Positions 52,870-62,954 are shown, numbered from the stretch's first letter. The stretch is 64,000 nt of DNA from Exiguobacterium algae (GCF_018617875.1 NZ_JACSKZ010000003.1:124001-188000); one strand, 5' to 3'. The notes: generated from the letters alone by a model not told the origin. Made by a program: numbers and translations.

Positions 52870-54561
52870 TCAAAGACGATAGAGGCGTGCTGCATAGGGT
52901 TTCAACATGAACGTCTCCGTGTCAATCGACTCCGGATCCATCTCATTCGTCAACACGAGCGTCGCCGTGGCGATGTCAGCTAACGTCACTTCGGCCGGGT
53001 TGGCCGTCATGTTGACGACGATCATAAATCTGTCGTTTTCGAAAGCCCGCTCATACACAAACGCCTGTGTGTGTTCCGGCAGGACGTCACGGTAGCTTCC
53101 ATAAGTGAATGTTTTTTCTGAACGGCGAAGACGGATCATCGCTTTATAGAACGATAGTACTGAATGCGGATCATCTAGTTGAGCGGCTACGTTCAACGTT
53201 TCATACTCTTCATGAATCGGCATCCAAGGTGTTGCTGTCGAGAACCCGGCATGTGGGGAAGCGTCCCATTGAATCGGGGTCCGCACGTTATCGCGCGACG
53301 TTCCCCATACTTGTTGCATCGAGTCCGTCTCGCTCATTCCATTGGCAATCCGTTCAAAATACTCGTTTTTCGTCGCCACGTCATCATAATCATGAATCGA
53401 TGGAAGCGGAACATTTTTCATCCCGATCTCTTGCCCTTGATAAATGAACGGTGTGCCGTGCATGAAGAAATACATCATCCCGAGTGCTGTCGCACTTTCC
53501 CGCCAGTAATGATTCTCGTCGCCAATGAGCGATACAGCCCGCACCATGTCATGGTTTTCGATGTAGAGTGCATTCCACCCTGTCTCGAGCAAGCCTTGCT
53601 GCCACTTGTCGAAGACTTGTTTTAGCGCCACGACATCAAGTGAAGACAGTCGTGAACGGCGCATAATGTCGACATGATCGAAATGGAACGCCATATTCAT
53701 CGCACCGTTCTTCGGTCCCATCCATAAATCGGCTTCTTCCGGCTCAATCCCATTTGTTTCGCCGACAGTCATAATGTCATATTTCGCAAACGACTCACGT
53801 TTCATTTCCTGGAGGTAGTCGTGAATGCCATCGATATTCGAATACATCGAGAAAGCTGTGACATACGGTTTCCCTTCCGGAGAAGGCAGCATCGTATCAG
53901 CCGGCATTTTTTTAATATGACTGATTGCATCGACACGGAAGCCATCCACCCCTTTGTCGAGCCACCAGTTGATCATGTCATATACTGCCGTGCGAACTTC
54001 AGGGTTCTCCCAATTCAGGTCCGGTTGTTTCTTCGAAAAGACGTGCAAATAGTATTGGTCCGTCTCTTTGTCGTATTCCCAGGCCGATCCCCCAAATATA
54101 CTCGCCCAGTTGCTCGGCGGCTCACCATTCTTGCCGTCCCGCCAAATATACCAGTCGCGTTTCGGATTATCTTTTGAGCTTTTTGATTCTGCGAACCATG
54201 CGTGTTCGTCAGACGTATGGTTGACGACAAGGTCTAACAACAGCTTCATCCCTTTGGCATGAACGGCTTCGAGCAAGGCATCAAAGTCCTCCATCGTACC
54301 GAATTCATCCATAATATCCTGATAGTCGCTGATATCATATCCATTATCGTCATTCGGGGATTTATACATCGGACAAATCCAGATGACATCAATCCCAAGG
54401 TCTTCTAAGTAATCCAGTTTATCGATGATGCCACGAAGATCGCCAATTCCATCTCCGTTAGAATCGTTGAAACTACGCGGATAAATTTGATATGCGATGG
54501 CTTCTTTCCACCATGCACGGGCCACTTCAGGTTGTTTTGTCTGACTGAACGTCGTTTCCAT
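52870..54561 (-). CDS. malL: Alpha-glucosidase / oligo-1,6-glucosidase (GH13)
   Basis: A 563-residue cytoplasmic glycosidase of the GH13 oligo-1,6-glucosidase/alpha-glucosidase group that hydrolyses maltose, isomaltose or sucrose-type sugars. Motifs: WWKEAIAYQIYPRSFNDSNGDGIGDL at the start, LLDLVVNHTSDEH (near 100), GFRVDAISHIKK (nucleophile Asp near 198), VGETNGIEP (acid/base Glu near 255) and IENHDMVRA (near 325). Length is typical. A cre site lies 55-68 bp upstream, which predicts glucose repression. AGGAGG precedes the ATG. A terminator follows. Confidence 0.92.
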   Translation of the reverse strand: METTFSQTKQPEVARAWWKEAIAYQIYPRSFNDSNGDGIGDLRGIIDKLDYLEDLGIDVIWICPMYKSPNDDNGYDISDYQDIMDEFGTMEDFDALLEAVHAKGMKLLLDLVVNHTSDEHAWFAESKSSKDNPKRDWYIWRDGKNGEPPSNWASIFGGSAWEYDKETDQYYLHVFSKKQPDLNWENPEVRTAVYDMINWWLDKGVDGFRVDAISHIKKMPADTMLPSPEGKPYVTAFSMYSNIDGIHDYLQEMKRESFAKYDIMTVGETNGIEPEEADLWMGPKNGAMNMAFHFDHVDIMRRSRLSSLDVVALKQVFDKWQQGLLETGWNALYIENHDMVRAVSLIGDENHYWRESATALGMMYFFMHGTPFIYQGQEIGMKNVPLPSIHDYDDVATKNEYFERIANGMSETDSMQQVWGTSRDNVRTPIQWDASPHAGFSTATPWMPIHEEYETLNVAAQLDDPHSVLSFYKAMIRLRRSEKTFTYGSYRDVLPEHTQAFVYERAFENDRFMIVVNMTANPAEVTLADIATATLVLTNEMDPESIDTETFMLKPYAARLYRL

Positions 54562-54615
54562 TTGACGCGCGCCTCCTACAGTAAAGGTATTGTTCTAGTC
54601 TTACAATAGCATTAG

Positions 54616-54629
54616 TGCAAGCGTTTGCA
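54616..54629. promoter_or_regulatory. cre site upstream of malL
   Basis: TGCAAGCGTTTGCA is a near-perfect, palindromic catabolite-responsive element, 55 bp upstream of the malL start and overlapping its promoter region (TTGCAA and TATTGT elements, 16 bp apart, leftward). Confidence 0.75.
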
Positions 54630-54643
54630 AAGAATTCAAAACA

Positions 54644-54669
54644 TAAAAAATGCAGTCGTCAGACTGCAT
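54644..54669 (-). terminator. Terminator of the esterase gene
   Basis: ATGCAGTC and GACTGCAT arms around GTCA, with seven A on the left forming a T run leftward. It overlaps the last codons of the esterase gene. Confidence 0.7.
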
Positions 54670-55420
54670 TTCGTTGAAGCGTCGAAACTTGTTCACAGAA
54701 TGTCCCGATCAGCATGGCCAGATAGTTCTTATCATGATCCATCGTTGCCACATGGTATGCATTTTGTAGCACCGCATATTGTTTCGGCGTTTGAATTTGT
54801 TCATATAACCAAATCGAGTCTTCCGGGGGGACGACATTGTCTACGGCCGAATGAATGACGTAAGTCGGGACTTGAAGTTCCTGTACACGGGGACGAATTT
54901 CCTGAATTAACGACAACAATTCGCGAATCGCTTTCGTCGGAACGCGGTCGTAGATGATCTCATAAACATCCTCGGCCAAAAGGTCCGGTGCATCTTCGTC
55001 AATGAATCGACAAGTCGTCTCCGCCTCATGGCAAGCATATCCCGGTACAGACATGGCTGCATTAATGGTCACAATCGCATCCACCTTGTGTTCCAATGCG
55101 GCCTTGATCGCCAGAAGACCGCCCATCGATTGTCCTGCAACGATGACGGTGTCACACGTCTCCCGCAATCGCTCAATTCCCTCCACAACACTTTTATACC
55201 AACATCGATTCGTCGAACATTCAAAATCTTCCGGAGCGGTCCCATGACCCGTGAGTCGGGGGGCGTAGACGGTAAACCCTCGTTCCATCAAATCGATTCC
55301 TACGTCACGCACACTTTGCGGGGTCCCATTAAATCCATGACACAGCAAAACGCCGGTTTCATTTCCTTCGAAGAAAAATGTTCCTGCCCCAGGAATGACA
55401 GGATAGATTGTCTCTTTCAT
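54659..55420 (-). CDS. Carboxylesterase (alpha/beta hydrolase, Est30-like)
   Basis: A 253-residue cytoplasmic serine hydrolase. The oxyanion segment is LLCHGFNGTP (near residue 28), the nucleophile elbow GQSMGG (Ser near 95), and the acid and base Asp and His are in HSAVDNVVPPEDS (near 195) and NAYHVATMD (near 225). The pattern matches small Est30-like carboxylesterases; it hydrolyses short-chain esters, natural substrate unknown. AGGAGG precedes the ATG. It lies next to malL without sharing a transcript. Confidence 0.88.
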   Translation of the reverse strand: MKETIYPVIPGAGTFFFEGNETGVLLCHGFNGTPQSVRDVGIDLMERGFTVYAPRLTGHGTAPEDFECSTNRCWYKSVVEGIERLRETCDTVIVAGQSMGGLLAIKAALEHKVDAIVTINAAMSVPGYACHEAETTCRFIDEDAPDLLAEDVYEIIYDRVPTKAIRELLSLIQEIRPRVQELQVPTYVIHSAVDNVVPPEDSIWLYEQIQTPKQYAVLQNAYHVATMDHDKNYLAMLIGTFCEQVSTLQRNAV

Positions 55421-55442
55421 GAACGCCTCCTAAAAAACAAAC

Positions 55443-55494
55443 TTAACATATAAAATTAGTCAACATTAAAACAGTGTAGAATTTATATGTTTAA
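55443..55494. repeat. AT-rich inverted repeat upstream of the esterase gene
   Basis: TTAACATATAAAATT (55443-55457) and AATTTATATGTTTAA (55480-55494) are near-complementary inverted repeats 22 bp apart, immediately upstream of the esterase start. They could form an operator or a weak stem. The regulator is unknown. Confidence 0.4.
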
Positions 55495-55522
55495 TCGTCA
55501 AGTTTAAAAATCCCATTCACCT

Positions 55523-55541
55523 TGTAATCAAAATGTAATCA
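55523..55541. promoter_or_regulatory. 11-bp spaced direct repeat, possible Pho-type box
   Basis: TGTAATCA occurs at 55523-55530 and again at 55534-55541. On the other strand this gives TTACA-N6-TTACA with an 11-bp period, similar to PhoP boxes. It lies 245 bp before the secreted nuclease gene, a type of gene often induced by phosphate starvation. Binding is speculative. Confidence 0.3.
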
Positions 55542-55676
55542 TAACTTCGTGTTTAGACGATTGAGTTCCGACGTCTGCTTGGTTATGTTTAACATGTAGT
55601 CGAAAAGTTGGAAGATGGTTTCGCTTTCTTTACAAGAGATGAAAGAATCCACATAAATTTGTGGCAAGTCGTTTAA

Positions 55677-55690
55677 TGTAAGCGCTACCA
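55677..55690 (+). promoter_or_regulatory. cre-like site upstream of the secreted nuclease
   Basis: TGTAAGCGCTACCA matches 13 of 14 positions of the CcpA element, 96 bp before the start codon in the 365-bp gap between the esterase and the nuclease. The gap contains no gene that I can support. Confidence 0.5.
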
Positions 55691-55785
55691 TTTTGTTTTA
55701 GACGTAAAGGGGGCACGTCTATTCGTTAATAGGTACAGCGAACGGGGCACTTGTATCGGACTTTTAAACTAAGGGAGACAAGAAC

Positions 55786-58700
55786 ATGGGGAAACAACAT
55801 GCACGTTCATTCAAGAAAGCGACCGGTCTCGCATTATCTGTCGGACTGATTGCCGGCAGTATGACGCCGCTCGCGACAACTGTCCAAGCTGAGGGGTTAC
55901 TGGACGCAACTGATTTATTTATTTCTGAATATGTGGAAGGGTCAAGTAACAACAAAGCGATTGAGTTGTTCAACGGAACGAACGCGACGATCGACCTTTC
56001 CGCTTACACAATCGAATTGTATTCAAACGGAGGCACCACTGCAGGGAACACGTTGAATCTGACAGGAACGTTAGCACCCGGTGCTACATACGTCATCGTA
56101 AATGGCAGTGCGTCTGACGCATTAAAAGCAAAGTCGAATACAACGAGCAGTGTGACCAACTTCAACGGGGATGACACAATCATATTGAAAAAGGGCGGAA
56201 CGGTCCTCGATGTATTCGGGCAACTCGGATTTGACCCGGGATCAAAATGGGGTACAACTGTCGCTACTGCCGAGCAATCGCTTATCCGTAAAGATACGGT
56301 GACACAAGGTGACAGTGATGGCAGTGATGCCTTTGACCCAACGGTAGAGTGGACTTCGACACCGCAAGACACTTTCGATAATCTCGGGAAACATACATTC
56401 CACGGCGTCGAATATGGGGATGGTGGCACCGCTGAACCACCTGCACCGGTCACGCCGATTTCAATCGCAGATGCACGGGCCACTGCAGAAGGCGAAAACG
56501 TCACCGTCAAAGGGGTCGTCACAGCCAAACTCGCCAATACGATTTCGATTCAAGACGCAACGGGCGGTCTTTCAATTCGTCCGACGTCCCTCGCGGTCAA
56601 TGTCGGTGACGAGATCGTTGTCACAGGCGTTGTCGGTTCGTACCGTGAACTTCTTCAATTGAACAGTGCCGTCGTCGTTTCAAAACAAGCAGCGACACTC
56701 CCAGCAGCACAAGTTTTGACTGGGGAACAAATCAATGAGGACGTCGAGTCGGAACTCGTAACCGTTCAAAACGTCACGCTCTCGGGCAGTGGACAAAACT
56801 TAGTCGCGACAGACGGAACGACGGACTTCATCGTTCGGGACGAGCGCAACATTCTTGATTTGCAGACAGACGTGAACTATTCATCGATCACGGGAATCGT
56901 TCAGCAGTTCGATGATGCCTATCAAATCATCCCACGCGACCCTTCCGACACGTTAATTGACACGTCGGTGCTCCGCCCTGCTGTGGCGACACCAGGCGCT
57001 GGCGTATTCATCGGACCTCAAGACGTCACGTTGGCAACGACGACGGCGGATTCAGAGATTTTCTACACGTTAGACGGTTCAGATCCGAAAGTGAGCGGGA
57101 CACGTTACGAAGCACCGATCCATATCGATGCGTCAACGACTTTAAAAACAGTCGTCAAAACGGGCGAAACGTTCAGTGCTGTCACGACTTACGATTATAA
57201 AATCACAGATAAAATCCGGATCCATGATATTCAAGGTGCTTCTCATACATCTCCGATGAACGGACAAACAGTAGAAGGTGTCGAAGGCGTCGTCACATCG
57301 ACGTTCGTCTCGAGCGGGACAACGTATTACTTCATTCAAACACCGGATGCAGAAGCGGATCAGGACGCACGGACCTCGGAAGGAATCGTCCTTTACGGCG
57401 GACGCTCGATTGCCGGAATCCAAGTCGGTGATTTGGTCAAAGTGAAGGGGAAAGTCAGCGAATACGCCATCGAAGGGTATAGCGACCGTCAACAAACAGA
57501 TATGAAGATGACAGAACTCGATGTGCGCTACGGGTCGGTCGACGTGCTTCAAAGCGGTGTCACCCTCCCCGCTCCGATTACGATCGATGCGTCGAACCTG
57601 CCGACGGAATTCATCGACAGTGACAACCTTGCTGTCTTCAATCCGGACAAAGATGCCATCGATTTCTGGGAAAGCCTCGAAGGCATGCGTGTCGAGACGA
57701 ACAACTTGAAGTCGGTCGGACCACAACAATACGGTGATTTAGTCACGGTTCTTGAAGAAACGCCGACGGAAACATACAACGGCGGGATTTTACTCAAGAA
57801 AAACGATCCGAATCCTGAGCGTATCCAATTCCGATTGGAACCGAATGCAGAGGCGCGTGATTTCGACGTCGCGACAGGCGACCGCTTCAACGGCCCGATT
57901 GTCGGAGTCGTCAGTTATTCGTACGGCAACTATAAAATTCAAGCTTCTCTCGAAGAGATGAAAGCCGCCTTCGTGAAGGGCGACGCTCAGCGCGAGAAGA
58001 CGTTCATTCAGGCAGAAGAAGATCAATTAACGATCGCTTCATACAACTTGGAGAACTTCTCAAACAACGTCAAAGAGACGTCTGACGAGAAAGCGCTCAA
58101 ATTGGCAAAAGCATTTGTTGAAGAGTTGAACAGTCCGGACATTATCGGAGTCACAGAAGTACAGGATAACAACGGTCAAGATGCTGGCGACTCTTCGGCT
58201 GACCAAAGCTATCAACGCTTAATCGATAATATTGTCGCGGTCGGCGGGAAGACTTACAAATACGTCAACATCGACCCTGAGAACAACCAGGACGGTGGAG
58301 CTCCAAACGCCAACATCCGTGTCGGATTCCTGTACGACCCGGAACGCGTCTCATTGACGGAAGGAATGCCTGCCGGTGATGCCACAACGGCTGTCGGCTA
58401 TGCGGATGGCAAGTTGACGCATAACCCTGGCCGCATCGATCCGACAAACCCGGCATTCGACAGTTCTCGTAAGCCGCTTGCTGCACAGTTCGACTTCCAA
58501 GGCGAAAACGTCATCGTCATCGCGAACCACTGGAACTCAAAAGGTGGAGACACCGGGTTCTTCGGTTCACAACAACCGGTCATTCTCGGCAGTGAGGTTC
58601 AACGTAAACAAATCGCACAAGTCGTTCATAACTTCGTTGCCGACGTGAAAACGAAAAATCCAGAGGCGAACGTCGTCGCACTCGGTGATTTCAATGACTT

Positions 58701-59289
58701 CGAATTTTCAGAGGCGCTTCAAATCTTTAAAGGTGATTTGATGACGAACATGGTCGAAAAAGTTCCTGCTGTAGACCGTTATTCCTATGTCTATCAAGGA
58801 AACTCGCAAGTACTCGACCACATTCTCGTTTCGAACCACCTTGCCGCCTCAACGAAAATCGATATGATTCACGTCAACTCCGACTTTACAGAAATGTCAG
58901 GCCGTGCAAGTGACCATGACCCGGTCCTCGCACAAATCGACTTTACTCCTGGTCCTGAATTGACACGCTATACGGTTGAGAACCACCCTGCTGCACGCCT
59001 TGTCCTTCAGGACGATTTCATCGGGGTGACGATCGGCAGCGGGACACACTTCAAAAACGGAATCTTCGTACGCGGAGCTTACACGGAATTGACAGGTGAC
59101 GCACTCAAAGATGTCGTCGTCCAGGTCAAACCGAAACAGGCTGGTGCCGTGATCGACTTTGACGGAGCTGTGGTAAAAGAAGTCATCGTAGATGGAGAGA
59201 ACCTCGCTGAGATTCATGGAGCGAAGAACGTCCAACGAATCACCTATGCAAAAGGGGCAACCCCTTCATCGGTCGTCATTAAAAAATAA
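55786..59289 (+). CDS. Large secreted nuclease (LTD, OB, chitobiase-C and EEP domains)
   Basis: A 1167-residue exported enzyme. Signal peptide about 1-36. A lamin-tail-like domain (about 43-140, DLFISEYVEGSSNNKAIELFN), an OB-type strand-rich region (about 225-330), a chitobiase C-terminal-like domain (about 405-465, TLATTTADSEIFYTLDGSDP), a second OB-type region and then the endonuclease/exonuclease/phosphatase domain (about 745-1050). Catalytic motifs are intact: SYNLENF, VTEVQDNNG, HWNSKGG, LGDFNDFE and SDHDPV. A C-terminal beta domain ends VVIKK; there is no LPXTG anchor. The layout resembles ExeM-like extracellular DNases. It probably scavenges nucleotides. The start fits AAGGGAG. Confidence 0.9.
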   Translation: MGKQHARSFKKATGLALSVGLIAGSMTPLATTVQAEGLLDATDLFISEYVEGSSNNKAIELFNGTNATIDLSAYTIELYSNGGTTAGNTLNLTGTLAPGATYVIVNGSASDALKAKSNTTSSVTNFNGDDTIILKKGGTVLDVFGQLGFDPGSKWGTTVATAEQSLIRKDTVTQGDSDGSDAFDPTVEWTSTPQDTFDNLGKHTFHGVEYGDGGTAEPPAPVTPISIADARATAEGENVTVKGVVTAKLANTISIQDATGGLSIRPTSLAVNVGDEIVVTGVVGSYRELLQLNSAVVVSKQAATLPAAQVLTGEQINEDVESELVTVQNVTLSGSGQNLVATDGTTDFIVRDERNILDLQTDVNYSSITGIVQQFDDAYQIIPRDPSDTLIDTSVLRPAVATPGAGVFIGPQDVTLATTTADSEIFYTLDGSDPKVSGTRYEAPIHIDASTTLKTVVKTGETFSAVTTYDYKITDKIRIHDIQGASHTSPMNGQTVEGVEGVVTSTFVSSGTTYYFIQTPDAEADQDARTSEGIVLYGGRSIAGIQVGDLVKVKGKVSEYAIEGYSDRQQTDMKMTELDVRYGSVDVLQSGVTLPAPITIDASNLPTEFIDSDNLAVFNPDKDAIDFWESLEGMRVETNNLKSVGPQQYGDLVTVLEETPTETYNGGILLKKNDPNPERIQFRLEPNAEARDFDVATGDRFNGPIVGVVSYSYGNYKIQASLEEMKAAFVKGDAQREKTFIQAEEDQLTIASYNLENFSNNVKETSDEKALKLAKAFVEELNSPDIIGVTEVQDNNGQDAGDSSADQSYQRLIDNIVAVGGKTYKYVNIDPENNQDGGAPNANIRVGFLYDPERVSLTEGMPAGDATTAVGYADGKLTHNPGRIDPTNPAFDSSRKPLAAQFDFQGENVIVIANHWNSKGGDTGFFGSQQPVILGSEVQRKQIAQVVHNFVADVKTKNPEANVVALGDFNDFEFSEALQIFKGDLMTNMVEKVPAVDRYSYVYQGNSQVLDHILVSNHLAASTKIDMIHVNSDFTEMSGRASDHDPVLAQIDFTPGPELTRYTVENHPAARLVLQDDFIGVTIGSGTHFKNGIFVRGAYTELTGDALKDVVVQVKPKQAGAVIDFDGAVVKEVIVDGENLAEIHGAKNVQRITYAKGATPSSVVIKK

Positions 59290-59296
59290 CTTTTGG

Positions 59297-59357
59297 ACCG
59301 CAGACAGATGTCTGCGGTTTTTCTATTTCCAAATTTCCTCTTTTTTCAAAAAAGAGG
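59297..59357 (+). terminator. Terminator pair after the nuclease
   Basis: First hairpin ACCGCAGAC/GTCTGCGGT with a T run (59297-59325), then a second perfect palindrome CCTCTTTTTTC/AAAAAAGAGG (59337-59357). Confidence 0.8.
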
Positions 59358-59381
59358 GTTTGTTTATAACGTATAGGGAAC
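59358..59381 (+). promoter_or_regulatory. Possible sigma-B promoter of the catalase gene
   Basis: GTTTGT-N12-GGGAAC resembles the sigma-B pattern (4 of 6 and 5 of 6 matches), 60 bp before the catalase start. In Bacillus the large DJ-1-tailed catalase KatE is sigma-B dependent, so the context supports it. Confidence 0.45.
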
Positions 59382-59442
59382 ATCCATACAGTAGGTCAAA
59401 TCGGGACTTATAGGGTCAGTTATACTTAAGGGAGGAAATCAT

Positions 59443-61452
59443 ATGGGAAACAAGAAAGAGGAGCAGTTAAAACAACATACAATTAATAACGAGCAAAAAG
59501 CCGGATTTACGACAAATCAAGGGCTAAAGATGGCAGAAGACGAATTCTCGCTTAAAGCAGGACGTCGGGGTCCGACATTAATTGAAGACTTTCACTTCCG
59601 GGAAAAAATGACGCATTTCGACCATGAACGAATTCCGGAGCGGATTGTTCACGCTCGTGGTGTCGGAGCCCATGGAGAATTTCAAGTATATGAACCTCTT
59701 GCCGAGTTCACAAAAGCTGATTTCTTAAACGATCCATCGAAGACAACACCGGTATTTGTTCGTTTCTCGACGGTCCAAGGGTCACGAGGTTCTGGAGATA
59801 CGGTTCGCGATGTTCGGGGATTCGCAACCAAATTTTATACAGACGAAGGAAATTACGATCTGGTTGGAAATAACATGCCGGTCTTCTTTATCCAAGATGC
59901 CATTAAGTTCCCTGATCTCATCCATGCGGTCAAACCTGAACCACATACAGAAGTTCCCCAAGGCGGGAGTGCGCATGATACATTTTGGGACTTCGTTGGA
60001 CAAAATCACGAAACGGCACATATGGTTATGTGGGCGATGAGTGACCGCGGCATTCCCCGCAGCCTTCGCATGATGGAAGGATTCGGGGTGCATACGTTCC
60101 GACTCGTCAATGCAGAAGGTAAATCTCACTTCGTCAAATTCCACTGGAAACCAAAGCTTGGTGTCCATTCTCAAGTGTGGGACGAAGCCCAAAAAGCACT
60201 CGGAAAGAATGCCGATTTCCATCGAGTTGATTTGTATGAAGCAATTGAAAAAGGGGATTATCCTGAATGGGAGCTTGGTCTGCAACTTGTTCCTGAAGAA
60301 GATGAATTCAAATATGATTTTGATTTACTGGACCCAACTAAGCTATGGCCGGAAGAAGACATTCCCGTTAAACTTGTCGGCAAGATGACATTGAACCGAA
60401 ATGTCGATAACTTCTTTGCAGAAACCGAGCAAGTCGCGTTTCACCCAGGACACCTCGTCCCAGGAATCGACTTCTCAAACGACCCACTCCTACAAGGTCG
60501 CCTATTCTCGTATACCGATACACAATTATCACGTCTTGGTGGACCAAACTTCCATCAAATCCCGATTAATAAACCGGTCTGTCCGTTCCACAACAACCAA
60601 CGGGACGGAATGCATCAAATGACTGTCCATAAAGGTCAAACCAGCTATCACAAAAATGCCCTCAATGACAATCAACCCGAGCCGGTTCCAGTTGAACAAG
60701 GCGGGTTTGAGCACTATCAAGAAAAGATTGAGGGACATAAAATCCGAGGACGAAGCGACAGTTTCCTCGATTTTTATTCACAAGCAAAACTCTTCTATAA
60801 CAGTATGACCGACGTTGAGAAGCAACACATTCAGGACGCCTGCAGCTTTGAACTCGGGAAATGCGAATCTGACATGGTGAAAGAAAATGCCGTTGATTTG
60901 TTAAACCATATCGATCGTCATCTCGCCGAAGTCGTCGCAGACAACTTGGGAATAAGTGCACCTGAGGAAAACCATGAAGTTGAATTGGACAAGACCTCTC
61001 CTGCCCTCTCGATGGCGAACACGATCAAAAAAACGGACACGAAGAGCGTCGCACTTCTCCTTGTCGGTGACGTTGATGCGAATCAAGTGAAACAATGGGT
61101 TCAAACATTGGCAGACAACCGGATCAACTATAGCCTCATCGGCAAAAAAGCGTATACGCTGGGCGATTTAAAAGTGAAGGAAACATATGACACCGTAGAC
61201 TCTAGTTTATTTGATGCTGCCTTCTTAGTGAGTGCAGCAGAAAAAATTGAAGACGACGTGCTCGAATTTATCGAGAATACGTACAAACACTATAAACCGC
61301 TCGCTCTTCATGTGCATCATAAAGAGGCACTCTCCACGTGTCGTGTGAAGAGGGACCAACCTGGTGTCTTCAATTTTGCTGAGCATAACCTCGATGGATT
61401 CGACTCATTTATCGACGCGATAGCTCAAGCTCGTTTTTGGGATCGCGCTTGA
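59443..61452 (+). CDS. Large-subunit catalase with C-terminal DJ-1-like domain
   Basis: A 669-residue heme catalase of the large-subunit clade, which disproportionates hydrogen peroxide. Catalytic His in [15 protein letters not shown] (near residue 75), Asn in [11 protein letters not shown] (near 147) and heme-ligand Tyr in [15 protein letters not shown] (near 361) are intact. The last 130 residues ([23 protein letters not shown]... onward) form a flavodoxin/DJ-1-like domain seen only in this clade; catalytic Cys of DJ-1 is absent. Exiguobacterium oxidotolerans has a well-known highly active catalase of similar size. GGGAGG precedes the ATG. A possible sigma-B promoter lies upstream. Confidence 0.93.
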   Translation: MGNKKEEQLKQHTINNEQKAGFTTNQGLKMAEDEFSLKAGRRGPTLIEDFHFREKMTHFDHERIPERIVHARGVGAHGEFQVYEPLAEFTKADFLNDPSKTTPVFVRFSTVQGSRGSGDTVRDVRGFATKFYTDEGNYDLVGNNMPVFFIQDAIKFPDLIHAVKPEPHTEVPQGGSAHDTFWDFVGQNHETAHMVMWAMSDRGIPRSLRMMEGFGVHTFRLVNAEGKSHFVKFHWKPKLGVHSQVWDEAQKALGKNADFHRVDLYEAIEKGDYPEWELGLQLVPEEDEFKYDFDLLDPTKLWPEEDIPVKLVGKMTLNRNVDNFFAETEQVAFHPGHLVPGIDFSNDPLLQGRLFSYTDTQLSRLGGPNFHQIPINKPVCPFHNNQRDGMHQMTVHKGQTSYHKNALNDNQPEPVPVEQGGFEHYQEKIEGHKIRGRSDSFLDFYSQAKLFYNSMTDVEKQHIQDACSFELGKCESDMVKENAVDLLNHIDRHLAEVVADNLGISAPEENHEVELDKTSPALSMANTIKKTDTKSVALLLVGDVDANQVKQWVQTLADNRINYSLIGKKAYTLGDLKVKETYDTVDSSLFDAAFLVSAAEKIEDDVLEFIENTYKHYKPLALHVHHKEALSTCRVKRDQPGVFNFAEHNLDGFDSFIDAIAQARFWDRA

Positions 61453-61457
61453 CCCCC

Positions 61458-61486
61458 AACCCGACCTTTTATTGGTCGGGTTTTTT
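61458..61486 (+). terminator. Terminator after the catalase
   Basis: AACCCGACC and GGTCGGGTT arms around a 7-nt loop with a run of T. Confidence 0.85.
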
Positions 61487-61518
61487 CATTCTCCTTTCTT
61501 TCCCCCTCCTCTGAATAT

Positions 61519-61534
61519 ATACTAAGGGGGGTAT
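61519..61534 (+). promoter_or_regulatory. CsoR-family-like operator upstream of the MFS gene
   Basis: ATACTAAGGGGGGTAT is a G-tract flanked by ATAC/GTAT, the shape of operators bound by CsoR, RcnR or CstR (DUF156) repressors. It lies 25 bp before the start codon and just before the ribosome site. No such regulator gene is visible in the window. Confidence 0.4.
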
Positions 61535-61558
61535 ATCGTTATTAAAGGGGGAGTATCC

Positions 61559-62818
61559 TTGAAACAGACAATCGAATCATACGTAGCAGATGTGGAAAAA
61601 CAACGACGACTCTATAAACGAACGCTGGTCATTGTCGTGTTATCACAGATCTTCGGAGGAGCCGGACTTGCGGCCGGCATCACGGTAGGCGCCTTACTTG
61701 CACGAGATTTATTGGGCACCGATGCGTACGCCGGTGTTCCGACGGCATTATTCACGCTTGGGTCAGCCGGCGCCGCCTTTTTGATCGGCATGATGTCACA
61801 GCGCGTCGGACGCCGGTTCGGACTCGCTACGGGCTTTATTACCGGGGCAATTGGGGCGTTCGGGGTCATCATCGCAGCGACGGCCGAGAGCATTCCGCTC
61901 TTATTTTTCTCACTCCTCATCTATGGGGCCGGGACGGCGACGAACCTTCAAGCCCGCTATGCCGGAACAGACTTGGCAAATTCAACTGAACGAGCCACAG
62001 CAGTCAGTATCGCTATGGTTTCCACAACGTTCGGTGCAGTGGCAGGACCGAATTTAGTCGGACCGATGGGGCGCATCGCAGATACCATCGGTTTACCTAC
62101 GTTATCGGGACCGTTTCTTCTCGCGGGAGTCGCCTATTTGTTAGCCGGACTCGTCTTATTGATCTTTTTAAACCCGGACCCGTTACTCGTCGCACGCGCC
62201 ATTGAACATTCTCAGCGAACTAAGCATCAAACCTCCCTCTCTGACGGAAGTGAGGTTTCCGATTGCCGGGGAGTCTATGTCGGTGCCTTCGTGATGGTGC
62301 TCAGTCAAATCGTCATGGTCGCTATCATGACAATGACGCCTGTACACATGAGACAGCACGGGCATGAGCTGGGTGCCGTCGGTCTCGTCATCGGATTCCA
62401 CATCGGGGCCATGTATCTTCCGTCTCTCGTCACAGGTGTGCTTGTCGATAAGATTGGCCGGGATGTGATGGCAATCGCCTCCGGTGTCACGCTCTTTTTC
62501 GCGGGTGTCGTGGCGGCGTATGCACCGGCAGACTCACTTTTCCTATTGATCATCGGTCTTGTATTGCTTGGCGTCGGTTGGAATTTTGGTCTTATCAGTG
62601 GAACTGCCATTCTCGTAGATGCCACCACACCTGAGACACGGGCGAAAACGCAGGGATCTGTGGACGTTTGGATTGCACTATCCGGAGCTTCTGGAGGGAT
62701 GTTGTCCGGTGTGATTGCGGCACAGTCCAGTTATTTAATGCTCTCCTTGCTCGGCGGTATCATTTCCCTTGTTCTGGTTCCGCTCGTATTATGGTATCGA
62801 AAACACCCTGTCTCTTAA
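61559..62818 (+). CDS. MFS transporter
   Basis: A 419-residue major facilitator with about twelve spans. The loop 2-3 motif GMMSQRVGRRFGL (near residue 82) and the motif in the later half, TGVLVDKIGRDVMAI, are typical; a hydrophilic central loop (about 205-245) separates the two halves. The start is a TTG (61559) with GGGGGAG 5 nt upstream. It probably exports a drug or metabolite. A CsoR-type operator candidate lies upstream. The next gene is also an MFS transporter, but a terminator-like hairpin lies between them. Confidence 0.85.
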   Translation: MKQTIESYVADVEKQRRLYKRTLVIVVLSQIFGGAGLAAGITVGALLARDLLGTDAYAGVPTALFTLGSAGAAFLIGMMSQRVGRRFGLATGFITGAIGAFGVIIAATAESIPLLFFSLLIYGAGTATNLQARYAGTDLANSTERATAVSIAMVSTTFGAVAGPNLVGPMGRIADTIGLPTLSGPFLLAGVAYLLAGLVLLIFLNPDPLLVARAIEHSQRTKHQTSLSDGSEVSDCRGVYVGAFVMVLSQIVMVAIMTMTPVHMRQHGHELGAVGLVIGFHIGAMYLPSLVTGVLVDKIGRDVMAIASGVTLFFAGVVAAYAPADSLFLLIIGLVLLGVGWNFGLISGTAILVDATTPETRAKTQGSVDVWIALSGASGGMLSGVIAAQSSYLMLSLLGGIISLVLVPLVLWYRKHPVS

Positions 62819-62825
62819 TGAAGTT

Positions 62826-62853
62826 AGCCGGCAGCTTGAACTGTCGGCTTTAT
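62826..62853 (+). terminator. Terminator-like hairpin between MFS genes
   Basis: AGCCGGCAG and CTGTCGGCT arms with one G-U pair and a 6-nt loop, followed by TTTATTAAT. Confidence 0.65.
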
Positions 62854-62954
62854 TAATACCTGAATCAAGACAACGTCTGAACGTATCTGTTATACTCCTT
62901 TAGTTATGTTTATTAACTATTTAGTTTCAGATAAACAAGGAGGCGTCATTTCAG

